Source: Scytonema hofmannii PCC 7110 (lineage in GTDB: Bacteria; Cyanobacteriota; Cyanobacteriia; Cyanobacteriales; Nostocaceae). From it: a stretch of 64,000 nucleotides of DNA. The notes under the pieces were generated by a model that had not been told where the DNA came from, did not search any database, and worked only from the letters and a program-made list of their open reading frames with translations. The stretch lies in contig NZ_KQ976354.1 of assembly GCF_000346485.2 (NCBI RefSeq), positions 10,312,341-10,376,340 on the forward strand, read 5' to 3'. Position numbers and translations under genes: made by a program. Each line of letters starts with the position of its first letter. The stretch's first letter is position 1. Shown piece by piece: positions 44,540 to 53,387 of this stretch.

Positions 44540-47500
44540 TCAACGGATAGTTTTTCTCGGGTGCTTGTGTAATAATTCTTTGCGTCGATTGCTTACCTCT
44601 ATTTGCTTTTGCACGCGCTGACGTATCGAACCAAAAGTAGGCACATCCTCTGGATTTTGACTGAAATATTGTGCCAAAGATTTGATAGTTGGATTTTGAA
44701 ATATTTCTACAATTGATAAATTCCGGTGCAAATTTTGCTGCAGTTTACTATGAACCTGAACTATCAATAATGAATGACCACCAAGGTCAAAGAAATTGTC
44801 ATTTACACCTACTTTCTCTAAGTGCAGCACCTCTTGCCAAACACGAGCGATCGCTCGCTCCATCTCAGAACGAGGAGCTACGTAAACCTCTTCTAACTCT
44901 GGACGATCGCCATCTGGCACAGGCAATACCCGACGATCTATCTTGCCATTCGTCGTCAACGGCAGCGTCTTTAGCTGCACGAACACCGACGGCACCATAT
45001 ATTCTGGTAGCTGTTCTTTGAGAAAGTTCCGCAGGTCACTAGTGGTAAGCGCTGTCTCAGTGTTGGCAACAAAATAAGCCACCAAACGCTGATTTCCTGG
45101 TAAATCCTCCCGCATCAGCACCACTGCTTCTTGAACTTCTGGGTGTTGCCCTAATAGACCCTCAATCTCTCCGAGTTCAACGCGGTAGCCCCGCACTTTC
45201 ACCTGATGGTCAATCCGCCCCAAAAACTCAAGATTTCCATCGGCTCGATAACGAGCTAAGTCCCCGGTCTTGTACAATCGCGCTCCCGGCTCGTTACTAA
45301 AGGGATTTGGAATGAATTTAAGAGCCGTAAGTTCTGGTCGATTCAAATAACCACGGGCTAAAGAGACACCGCCAATATGTAGTTCACCCGGAACTCCTAT
45401 CGGCACAAGCTGATGATATTGGTCTAACACGTGTAGCTGAGTGTTAGCAATCGGCAGACCAATAGGAACTGAACTTGACTCAAGCTCAACCTGGGGCACT
45501 CGATAAATACAACAGCCTACTACAGTCTCCGTTGGACCATATTCATTTACTAGCATCGTGTCAGGTGCATACTCTTGCCAGAAAGTAGTGCTTTCCGTCA
45601 ACAAATTTTCTCCCCCAACGATAAACGCTCTGGTTATACCTGCTACTTCGTTTGATGATAATTGCCCAGAGAGTAATAATAGTTCAGCTGGTGTGATTTT
45701 AACGAGACTCAAGTTTGACTCTTGACGGAGGGTATGACTCAACGACTCGATCCCTTGGTTTTCTGCAATGAGTTTCACCTGACGCCCAACCAGTAAGGGT
45801 GAAAACAAACCTGTTATAGTTAAGTCGAAAGCAAGGGAAGAGTGAACAGTAGTTCCTTTTCCAAGCTCAACTGTATAAGCTTGGGTACACCAAGTTAAGT
45901 AGTTAAGTAATCCTTTATGAGGAATTAATGTTCCTTTAGGCTTACCAGTGGAGCCAGAGGTGTAGATGACATAAGCTAGGTTAGCAGAATTTATCTCACA
46001 GACAGGGTTTTGGGAACACTCGCGAGCAATTTCTTCCCAGTCAGAGTCCAGACAAACTACCTTGGTGCTATCAGTCGGCAATTTCTCTATCAACCTCTGC
46101 TGAGTTAGCAGTACTGGACTCTGGGTGTCTTCTAAGATGAAAGCTAATCGCTCTTTGGGATGTGCGGGATCTAACGGTACGTATGCCCCGCCTGCTTTGA
46201 GGATACCCAAAAGTCCCACAACCATGGACAGCGATCGCTCCATGCAAATACCAACAAGCACCTCTGGTATAACACCCAACTTTTGCAAGTAGTGCGCGAC
46301 TCTGTTCGCCTGGTTGTTTAACTCACGGTAAGTCAGTTGCTGGTTTTCAAAGACGACTGCGATCGCATTGGGTGTTCGTTCTACCTGCTGCTTAAACAAG
46401 TGATGAATGCACTGATTATACGGATAATCTGTCAAAGTATCATTCCAGTCAACTATGAGTTGATGTTTCTCAGATGCAGTCAGTAAGGGCAAATCGACAA
46501 TTGCATTATCGGGATTCGCAATAATACCTTCAAGCATTGTCTGGAAATGCCCCAGCATTCGAGTTATAGTATCCGCATTAAACAGATCCGTGTTGTACTC
46601 AGCAGTCGCAACCAACCCCTGTTCAGAGTCTTCCATAAACAGAGTCAGGTCAAACTTTGCCGTACCGCTGTAGCTCTCTTGACCGATTATGGATATATTG
46701 GATAACTTAGGAGTTGGCAACGGCATATTCTGGAGAACAAACATTACCTGAAACAACGGGTTGTAACTGAGGTCGCGCTCCGGTTGTAATTCCTCCACTA
46801 ATTTCTCAAAGGGCAGGTCTTGATGCACATAGGCTTCTAAGGCTGTTGATTTTACTTGGAAAAGTAAATCTCTAAAACTGAGTTTACCATCAAGTTTGGT
46901 ACGCAAAACCAAAACATTGACAAAAAATCCTATTAACGACTCAATTTCTGCTCGGTTGCGGCTAGCAATTGGTGAACCTACCAAGAGATCTGTCTGTCCT
47001 GTATAGCGATAAAGCAAAGTTTTAAAAGCCGCTAGCAAGGTCATAAATAAGGTTACGCCTTCTTGATGGCTCAGTTTCTTCAGTGCTTTTGTCAAAGTTT
47101 GAGACAGAACTAGTTTAGCTTGAGCGCCATTGAAAGTTTGAACTGGAGAGCGCGGACTGTCAGTAGGCAAGTTTAATATAGGCAAATCGCCACCTAACTG
47201 CTGCTTCCAGTACTCTAACAAGGATTGTGAACGTTGTTTCTTCAACCACTGTTGCTGCCAATAGGCAAAATCTACATATTGAATGGGTAATTCAGGAAGT
47301 GGCGACGGTTTTCCTTTCAAGAATGCTTCATACAAAACTGCTAGTTCTTTAATCAGAACCCCCATCGACCATCCATCCGCAATAATATGATGCAGCGTCA
47401 GGAGTAGTCTGTACTCTTGTTCAGCTAAGCGTAGAAGTTTTGCACACCAAAGCGGTTCGCTTGACAAGTCGAAGGACTGTTGAGCTATGAGAGTGGACAG

Positions 47501-49897
47501 ACGTTGTACTTCTTTTGTGCGCTCGCTTTCTGAGAATTCTCGCAAGTCCTTAATTGTCAAAGTTAGATCTGCCGCTGGTTGAATAACCTGAACGGGTTTA
47601 CCTTCACTGACTACAAAGTTTGTCCGTAAGATATCGTGGCGTCTCACGATCTCGTTGAGACTTTGTTCCAACACGTCTACATTTATATGCCCTGTCAAGT
47701 TAATGAAGATAGGAATGTTATATACAGGAGTGTTAGAAGTTAGTTGATTGATAAACCACAGTCGCTGCTGTGCAAAAGAGAGAGGATGAACGGACGTGGT
47801 TTTCTGAACTGGAGTGAGGGACACTGATAATGTAGAAGCCCCTGATGTCAGTTCAGCAATTATTTTGGTCGCTAACGCTCGCAAACTCAAACCTTCAAAA
47901 AAATCAGCCACGGATACAGCCACTTTCAGGTCAACCTCAATTCGGTTTTTTAACTCAAAAACTTTTATAGAATCAAGTCCTAAAGAACTTAGTGGCTGTT
48001 GCGGCTTAATTTCCTGCGGTGGTATAGAAAGCACTTGTGCTAAGAGATTCTGTAAATAGGACTCTAAAAGCGGCTGACACTCGTGTGGAGTCAGTGCCAA
48101 GAGCATTTCGCGCTGTAATCGATTTTCAGTTATTTGAAAATTAGCACTCTTGTGGACGTTACTACTAACAATTTCTAACTTCCCAGCTAGAAAATCTGCT
48201 TTTGTGGCACGGCGTTGAATCTTACCACTGGAGGTTTTGGGAATAGTACCTGCTTTAATCAAGACTACTGTGTAAACTTGTACCTCATGCTCCTCGGTCA
48301 CTGCTTGACGAATTGCTGCAATGACTTCCTCAAGATTCGGTTTGGCACGAAACTCCAACTCTTGCACGACTACCAGTTGTTCTTCATTCTCTACCTCAAC
48401 TGAGAAAGCTGCACCACTACCCAAACGTAATGATACATGACTGCGTTCTACTGTTAACTCTATGTCTTGTGGGTAGAGATTGCGACCACGGAGAATGATT
48501 AAATCTTTGGCTCGACCTGTAATGAAGAGTTCTCCATTCTGCAAAAAGCCCAAGTCACCAGTGCGTAAAAATGGTCCAAAACCTGTGTCTTTGAGGTAAG
48601 CGTGGAATGTTTGCTCTGTCTCAAGAGGGCGATTCCAATAACCCTGACCAATGCTAGGTCCTGATACCCAGATTTCTCCAACTTCGTGACTGTGACAACT
48701 AGTGAGAGTCTCCGGGTGTGCGATCGCAAGAAGTTGTTGCGGTAAAGTTTGACCGCAGCTCACAAAGGTCTGGAGATCGTCACTATCAGCAGATGCTTCA
48801 ACGACTAAGTTCTTCTCCAACGAAGATTTTGCAACAGTTTTGCAAGGAGGTAAAACTTTCTTGACCCCACCAGAAACTATCAGAGTTGCTTCCGCCATGC
48901 CGTAACAAGGGTAGAATGCTTGTGGACGAAATCCACAAGGAGCAAAGACGGCTGCAAATCGCTCTAGAGTCTCTTGTCTGATAGGCTCAGCACCGTTAAA
49001 CGCAACACTCCAACTACTTAAATCGAGAGTTGACCTTTGCTCAGAAGTAATCTTGTGAATGCATAACTCATAAGCAAAGTTAGGACCCCCGCTAGTCGTA
49101 CCTTTGTAGTGAGAAATTGCCCGTAACCATCGGTATGGACGTTGCAAAAAAGATGCTGGAGACATCAAGACGCAAGAAAAACCCCCATACAAAGGTTGTA
49201 ATATTCCACCAATCAATCCCATATCATGGTAAACAGGAAGCCAAGAGATAAACTGACTCTCAGGCGAATGTTCCATAAATTGGTAAGTCACAGCAGCGTT
49301 GTGCAGCAAGTTGCTGTGATTGAGCATGACACCTTTAGGTGTGCCTGTAGAACCTGAGGTATATTGCAGAAAAGCTAAGGCTTGTGCATCAATTGCAAAT
49401 TCTTGCCAAGAATCTTCGATCCCTTCTACCAAGTTGTCAGTTGTCAGCCAACGTAGATTTTCTTGGTCTGTTTGTTTTGCAAGTAAAGACTGTACGGTAG
49501 GCAGAATCGTTGTTGTTGTCAGGATAATTGCTGCTTGTGCATCTTTTATAATTGCCTGAATCCTGGGCGTATTACGTTGATTGCGCGGTGGATAAGCCGG
49601 AACAGCCACCACTTGGGCGTAGAGACAGCCAAAAAATGCTGTTAGGTAATCTAGCCCTGGAGGATAGAGCAATATAGCACGTTCCCCACTTAAACCAAGA
49701 GCTTGGAGTTGGGCGGCGATCGCACGCGAGCGCCGATCTAACTCATGATAAGTCAGCGTTGATTCTATTGTCTCTCCGTCTTCAAGGAAGGTGAATGCTT
49801 GTTTAGACGGTGTTGTGGAACTGCGAGCGCACAGAATATCAACGATTGTCTTGTACTGATGGGGAACGTTTTGTAATTTATTGAGAATTTGAGTCAT
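44540..49897 (-). CDS. Loading protein FAAL-ACP-C-A(Asn-like)-PCP
   Basis: About 1785 residues from the ATG at 49897, preceded by GAGG; an open GTG 25 codons upstream is less likely because the FAAL family begins near MTQILNKLQ. Fatty acyl-AMP ligase about 1-585 (YTSGSTGTPKGV near 180, GRAKDLIILRGRNLYPQDIE near 462); ACP with Ser643 (GLDSI); C domain about 705-1140 (HHIIADGWS); A domain about 1170-1680; PCP with Ser1709 (DLGGHSL). By hand alignment the A pocket reads D-L-T-K-I-G-E-V-G-K, closest to the asparagine pattern (Asp is the near alternative). It would activate a free fatty acid, pass it to its ACP and make N-acyl-Asn. There is no epimerase. The tail is basic (NRRKELLHKHPRK). This is the first gene of the cluster and follows a 0.75 kb divergent intergenic region. 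Confidence 0.95.
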   Translation of the reverse strand: MTQILNKLQNVPHQYKTIVDILCARSSTTPSKQAFTFLEDGETIESTLTYHELDRRSRAIAAQLQALGLSGERAILLYPPGLDYLTAFFGCLYAQVVAVPAYPPRNQRNTPRIQAIIKDAQAAIILTTTTILPTVQSLLAKQTDQENLRWLTTDNLVEGIEDSWQEFAIDAQALAFLQYTSGSTGTPKGVMLNHSNLLHNAAVTYQFMEHSPESQFISWLPVYHDMGLIGGILQPLYGGFSCVLMSPASFLQRPYRWLRAISHYKGTTSGGPNFAYELCIHKITSEQRSTLDLSSWSVAFNGAEPIRQETLERFAAVFAPCGFRPQAFYPCYGMAEATLIVSGGVKKVLPPCKTVAKSSLEKNLVVEASADSDDLQTFVSCGQTLPQQLLAIAHPETLTSCHSHEVGEIWVSGPSIGQGYWNRPLETEQTFHAYLKDTGFGPFLRTGDLGFLQNGELFITGRAKDLIILRGRNLYPQDIELTVERSHVSLRLGSGAAFSVEVENEEQLVVVQELEFRAKPNLEEVIAAIRQAVTEEHEVQVYTVVLIKAGTIPKTSSGKIQRRATKADFLAGKLEIVSSNVHKSANFQITENRLQREMLLALTPHECQPLLESYLQNLLAQVLSIPPQEIKPQQPLSSLGLDSIKVFELKNRIEVDLKVAVSVADFFEGLSLRALATKIIAELTSGASTLSVSLTPVQKTTSVHPLSFAQQRLWFINQLTSNTPVYNIPIFINLTGHINVDVLEQSLNEIVRRHDILRTNFVVSEGKPVQVIQPAADLTLTIKDLREFSESERTKEVQRLSTLIAQQSFDLSSEPLWCAKLLRLAEQEYRLLLTLHHIIADGWSMGVLIKELAVLYEAFLKGKPSPLPELPIQYVDFAYWQQQWLKKQRSQSLLEYWKQQLGGDLPILNLPTDSPRSPVQTFNGAQAKLVLSQTLTKALKKLSHQEGVTLFMTLLAAFKTLLYRYTGQTDLLVGSPIASRNRAEIESLIGFFVNVLVLRTKLDGKLSFRDLLFQVKSTALEAYVHQDLPFEKLVEELQPERDLSYNPLFQVMFVLQNMPLPTPKLSNISIIGQESYSGTAKFDLTLFMEDSEQGLVATAEYNTDLFNADTITRMLGHFQTMLEGIIANPDNAIVDLPLLTASEKHQLIVDWNDTLTDYPYNQCIHHLFKQQVERTPNAIAVVFENQQLTYRELNNQANRVAHYLQKLGVIPEVLVGICMERSLSMVVGLLGILKAGGAYVPLDPAHPKERLAFILEDTQSPVLLTQQRLIEKLPTDSTKVVCLDSDWEEIARECSQNPVCEINSANLAYVIYTSGSTGKPKGTLIPHKGLLNYLTWCTQAYTVELGKGTTVHSSLAFDLTITGLFSPLLVGRQVKLIAENQGIESLSHTLRQESNLSLVKITPAELLLLSGQLSSNEVAGITRAFIVGGENLLTESTTFWQEYAPDTMLVNEYGPTETVVGCCIYRVPQVELESSSVPIGLPIANTQLHVLDQYHQLVPIGVPGELHIGGVSLARGYLNRPELTALKFIPNPFSNEPGARLYKTGDLARYRADGNLEFLGRIDHQVKVRGYRVELGEIEGLLGQHPEVQEAVVLMREDLPGNQRLVAYFVANTETALTTSDLRNFLKEQLPEYMVPSVFVQLKTLPLTTNGKIDRRVLPVPDGDRPELEEVYVAPRSEMERAIARVWQEVLHLEKVGVNDNFFDLGGHSLLIVQVHSKLQQNLHRNLSIVEIFQNPTIKSLAQYFSQNPEDVPTFGSIRQRVQKQIEVSNRRKELLHKHPRKTIR

Positions 49898-50047
49898 TTT
49901 CTGCCTCAGGCAATCAGATACACGCAAACAATGGTTAAGCGGGACTTGCTCAATGACAAATTTAACCCTCACAGAGAAGGGATACTGCCTTTAAGCCTTC
50001 ATAATTTATTTAATTAGGGAAAATTTTCTCAGATAAACCTCAACTGT

Positions 50048-50069
50048 TATCTTACAGATATCTTACAGA
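50048..50069. repeat. Tandem 11-bp repeat TATCTTACAGA
   Basis: Two exact copies of TATCTTACAGA lie head to tail, 150 bp upstream of the loading-protein ATG. The 11-bp period places both copies on the same face of the helix, as for operator half-sites of response regulators. No regulator is identified. Confidence 0.5.
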
Positions 50070-50209
50070 ATATGTAGCGCAACTACACAGTTAGTCACGC
50101 AGGTCTTACGTTTTAGCTTGTTGCTAGTTATTTTCAGTTAACTCTTTTTACTTTACAGGCAGTTTATTTCTTTTGCAACCCCTAGAGTTATAGACATAAG
50201 TTATCAATA

Positions 50210-50246
50210 TTTTTTCCAAGTATTGGCTGCCAATACTTGGAAAAAA
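50210..50246. repeat. Perfect 17-bp inverted repeat with 3-nt spacer
   Basis: TTTTTTCCAAGTATTGG (50210-50226), CTG, then CCAATACTTGGAAAAAA (50230-50246) pair without mismatch. On both strands the T-run comes first and the A-run last, the reverse of an intrinsic terminator, so it is more likely an operator, a recombination or insertion scar, or a DNA cruciform. Confidence 0.8.
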
Positions 50247-50502
50247 CCATTACTTTTGGTAGATGCTAAAAACAAAGTTATCAAAATTTTGCCTGTATCG
50301 AGATCGTCTAAAGATTCTGTGTAGTCTTAGTGACTGAGATGGACTCACCAAGAAGATATGACGGCTAAATGCTTTCTCTGGTTATACGGTGAATTCTTTG
50401 GTGTAGAAATAAACAACAGGCTTCTAAGTTTTGGCTGAAGACCAGCTGAACATGAAGGTTAAATCTCATCAATTAGTGATAAAAAGTAGTCATAATTGGG
50501 TT

Positions 50503-50527
50503 AAATTTACTCAAATAATGTAAATTT
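50503..50527. promoter_or_regulatory. AT-rich inverted repeat upstream of the receptor gene
   Basis: AAATTTAC and GTAAATTT form perfect 8-bp arms around a 9-bp spacer (TCAAATAAT), about 120 bp before the receptor ATG. The size and AT-richness would allow a metalloregulator such as Fur, but it does not clearly match a Fur consensus. Confidence 0.35.
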
Positions 50528-50645
50528 TTATTTGTTGTAGTTTTATGGGGCTTGCTTTCTCAGTGCAAATAACTTTCAATAATCTCTATCCTGCTTGCAT
50601 AACCAGCTGCAGATTCAGTGGCGTGATGGAGTTCAAAGAGAAATA

Positions 50646-53333
50646 ATGAAATTAGGGCAACTTGTTCCCAATCTGTTGCTGTCAAGCGCGATTGTGGTAT
50701 TGGTCACAGCTCCTGGGAAAAGTGAGGAAATATTATCAATTAAACTGAAAAAGACTACAGGAGCTATTGACAAGAGCGTGGGTTCTGCTCGACAAGCACC
50801 TCTAGTGACCAAAGCGCAGCCTGTTGAGGCGACTGGAAAGATTCGGCTTTTAAGTGAGATAGAGCACCCACTCAAGAGCGCCCAAATGTTACTCGTACAG
50901 TCACCAGTACCCCAAACATCTCCCACATCAGAAGTTGTGCAAGTGACAGGCGTGAAAGCCAATTCCACCAAGCAAGGTGTGGAGGTGATTTTACAAACCG
51001 CAAAAGCGCAACAGTTACAAATCATAAATCGCAGTGCTGGCAATAGCTTTATCGCCGACATTCCAAATGCTCAACTGCGTCTACCCAGTGGTGAGGCATT
51101 TACATTTCGCGCTGAAAAACCACTTGCTGGGATTACTCAGATAACGGTCACTAACTTTGATGCCAAGAGTATTCGGGTCTCAGTCATAGGTGAGACTGTT
51201 GTCCCAACTGTCGAGTTGTTTGATAGTTCGAACGAGGGTTTGATTTTGAGCATTGCGAATCCCCAACCTTCTATGCAGCAGGAGCAACAACCCCAAACAC
51301 AAAAAGAGCCTGAATCAGTTGAGCCTAGCAGTGAAACAAAGCCAACCCAACCATCAACTCAGGGTGATGAGCCAATTGAATTGGTGGTCACAGGTGAGCA
51401 AGACGGATATACTGTACCTGATGCAACGACTGGAACAAGACTAGATGTTCCACTACTAGAGACGCCAGCCTCCATCGGTACGATTACCAGAGAATTGATT
51501 GAAGACAAAGCTGCTCGGCGAGCTGAAGATTTGATTCCTTACATTAGTGGTGTTAGCCGAGGCGCAGGAAGTAGCCCACAGGGAGGACTCCTATCTCAGT
51601 TTACAATTCGTGGATTTAGTGTAGAGTCACAAACTTATATCAATAGTTTGCGAGACAATACTCGATTCCAGGTTCGAGACTTGGCAAATATCGATCGGAT
51701 TGAAATTCTCAAAGGATTCTCTTCTGTACTCTATGGCAACGGAGCGCCAGGAGGAGTTGTTAATTATATTACCAAAAAGCCGCAAGCTACGCCCAACTAC
51801 ACAACTTCCTTTGAAGCTGGGAGCTTCAATTTTTATCGAGGTGAAATTGACTTAACAGGTCCCCTGGATCGAAATAACAACTTGCTTTACCGATTGATCG
51901 TCGCTTTGCAGAGTGCAGACTCCTTCTATGACAACGTTGAAGATAATCGTATTTTCATTGCTCCATCACTTAGGTGGAATACTGGCGGAGGTGGTTCCTT
52001 AACTCTTGAAGCCGAGTATTTGCAACAAAGTAAAGACTTTAATGCTGGAATCAAGTTTTTTAACGATCGTTTTTTCTACGATCGCAGTTACACTGACCCT
52101 CGAAGCGATAGCCAGCGCGATAATTATCGAGTTAGTGCATACCTGGATCAACCTCTTGGTAAGAACTGGTCGCTGAATCTTGGTGGGAACTACTTACATA
52201 CCAGTAGAGATGAAAACATATTTACTGCTTTTAGATTTAGTGGCAATACTCTTCAAAACCTTTACAGAGAGATTGACGACGATTATACCCAGTATAATCT
52301 ACGTGGAGAAATACGAGGAAATTTCAACCTTGGATCATCTCAACACAAGCTTCTAGTAGGGATTGAGTACAACAAATTTAAGAGTGAGTTTATTGGAAAT
52401 AACCGCTCTATTTTTGTTGGAAGAGTTAATGTCGCTAATCCAATTTTTGATACACCGACTCCTACTGATTTAGGACTTGCTTTTACCAGCTTCAGTAATG
52501 AAGATTACGGCGTTTACATTCAGGATTTCATAACTCTTGGGCGCTTCCGTTTCCTTGCGGGTCTTCGCTATGCCGAGTTTAGAAACGAAAATAATAATCA
52601 AACTAGCCAAGAAGGTGATTATATTGCTCCAAGTCTGGGACTAGTGTACAGCCTCACAGATTCACTCTCTCTTTATGGCAGCTACAGCAAATCAACGACA
52701 CCAAATACTGGCAGAACCCCCGAAGGGTTTCTCGATCCTAAAACAGCAACGCAATACGAAATTGGTGCAAAAGCAAACTTCTTCAATGATCGACTGAGTA
52801 TTACAGCTGCTTTGTTTAATTTAACCCAGACCAATATTGGTGAAACTGATCGAAATAATCCTGAGTTTAACGTCCTAGTGGGAGAAATTCGCAGTCGCGG
52901 CTTTGAATTTGATATGACAGGAAAAATCACTGATAACTTCAGTCTCATCGCCGCATATACGCTGCTTGATGCTGAAATCACTGAAAATCTCAATAACCCA
53001 CAATTAGAGGGAAATCGCCCTGTCAATAGTCCAGTAAATAGTGCTGCACTTTGGGGTAAGTATGACTTTACAAAAGGTACCTTGCAAGGATTAAGCCTAG
53101 CAGCTGGTTTGATTTACGTAGGTGATAGGAAAGGAGATAATGCTAATAACTTCGATGTTCCCAGCTATGTGCGGGTGGATTTAGCAGCAGCTTACAGAAT
53201 CGACAACCTCACTTTCAGGTTGGGTATCGAAAACTTGTTTGATAAAAGGTATATTGAATCCTCATCAGATGCTGCCCAAGTGTATCAGGGATCGCCATTT
53301 GCTGTCACTGGTTCAGTTTCTGTAAGATTTTAA
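50646..53333 (+). CDS. TonB-dependent siderophore-type outer membrane receptor with AMIN domain
   Basis: About 895 residues from the ATG at 50646 (MKLGQLVPNLLLSS), chosen because it opens directly into a signal peptide; an upstream in-frame TTG at 50595 would put 17 polar residues before it. After the signal peptide comes an AMIN-like domain (about 95-195; VTGVKANSTKQGVEVIL, then DIPNAQLRLPSG), a Q/P/E-rich linker, the TonB-box/plug region (LVVTGEQDGY, LDVPLLETPASIGTI, DLIPYISGVSRG, IRGF, GAPGGVVNYITKKP), and a 22-strand-type barrel ending in FAVTGSVSVRF with the terminal Phe. The AMIN-plus-receptor fusion is the usual form of cyanobacterial siderophore receptors (SchT/FhuA-like). It heads a plus-strand operon with PepSY and acylase genes. 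The ligand is unknown; the divergent NRPS-PKS product is a candidate. Confidence 0.93.
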   Translation: MKLGQLVPNLLLSSAIVVLVTAPGKSEEILSIKLKKTTGAIDKSVGSARQAPLVTKAQPVEATGKIRLLSEIEHPLKSAQMLLVQSPVPQTSPTSEVVQVTGVKANSTKQGVEVILQTAKAQQLQIINRSAGNSFIADIPNAQLRLPSGEAFTFRAEKPLAGITQITVTNFDAKSIRVSVIGETVVPTVELFDSSNEGLILSIANPQPSMQQEQQPQTQKEPESVEPSSETKPTQPSTQGDEPIELVVTGEQDGYTVPDATTGTRLDVPLLETPASIGTITRELIEDKAARRAEDLIPYISGVSRGAGSSPQGGLLSQFTIRGFSVESQTYINSLRDNTRFQVRDLANIDRIEILKGFSSVLYGNGAPGGVVNYITKKPQATPNYTTSFEAGSFNFYRGEIDLTGPLDRNNNLLYRLIVALQSADSFYDNVEDNRIFIAPSLRWNTGGGGSLTLEAEYLQQSKDFNAGIKFFNDRFFYDRSYTDPRSDSQRDNYRVSAYLDQPLGKNWSLNLGGNYLHTSRDENIFTAFRFSGNTLQNLYREIDDDYTQYNLRGEIRGNFNLGSSQHKLLVGIEYNKFKSEFIGNNRSIFVGRVNVANPIFDTPTPTDLGLAFTSFSNEDYGVYIQDFITLGRFRFLAGLRYAEFRNENNNQTSQEGDYIAPSLGLVYSLTDSLSLYGSYSKSTTPNTGRTPEGFLDPKTATQYEIGAKANFFNDRLSITAALFNLTQTNIGETDRNNPEFNVLVGEIRSRGFEFDMTGKITDNFSLIAAYTLLDAEITENLNNPQLEGNRPVNSPVNSAALWGKYDFTKGTLQGLSLAAGLIYVGDRKGDNANNFDVPSYVRVDLAAAYRIDNLTFRLGIENLFDKRYIESSSDAAQVYQGSPFAVTGSVSVRF

Positions 53334-53387
53334 TCTCTCAACCAAAATTGCAGGGATCGCTGCTGCTGAATATTGTGGACATCTATC

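Larger units (their letters stand above)
49898..50645. promoter_or_regulatory. Divergent intergenic region between the synthase cluster and the receptor operon
   Basis: About 750 bp with no convincing gene; a GTG-started 25-codon extension of the loading protein at its left side is possible. It must hold the promoters for both directions. Recognisable pieces are a tandem 11-bp repeat (50048-50069), a perfect long inverted repeat (50210-50246) and a short inverted repeat (50503-50527), listed separately. I could not assign -35/-10 boxes or a convincing Fur box by eye. Confidence 0.6.

Noticed and set aside
49898-49972. GTG start at 49972 for the loading protein
   Set aside because: It adds 25 residues with no resemblance to FAAL N-termini; the ATG at 49897 has a purine-rich site and starts at the usual family position.
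50210-50246. Intrinsic terminator call for the long palindrome
   Set aside because: The T-run precedes and the A-run follows the stem on both strands, opposite to a terminator; listed as a palindrome instead.
50247-50594. Possible gene remnant in the divergent intergenic region
   Set aside because: No frame longer than a few dozen codons and no recognisable protein fragment on either strand by eye.
50633-51061. A 142-codon open frame antisense to the start of the receptor gene
   Set aside because: Cysteine-rich random-looking translation opposite the signal peptide and AMIN domain; no start context and no family resemblance.
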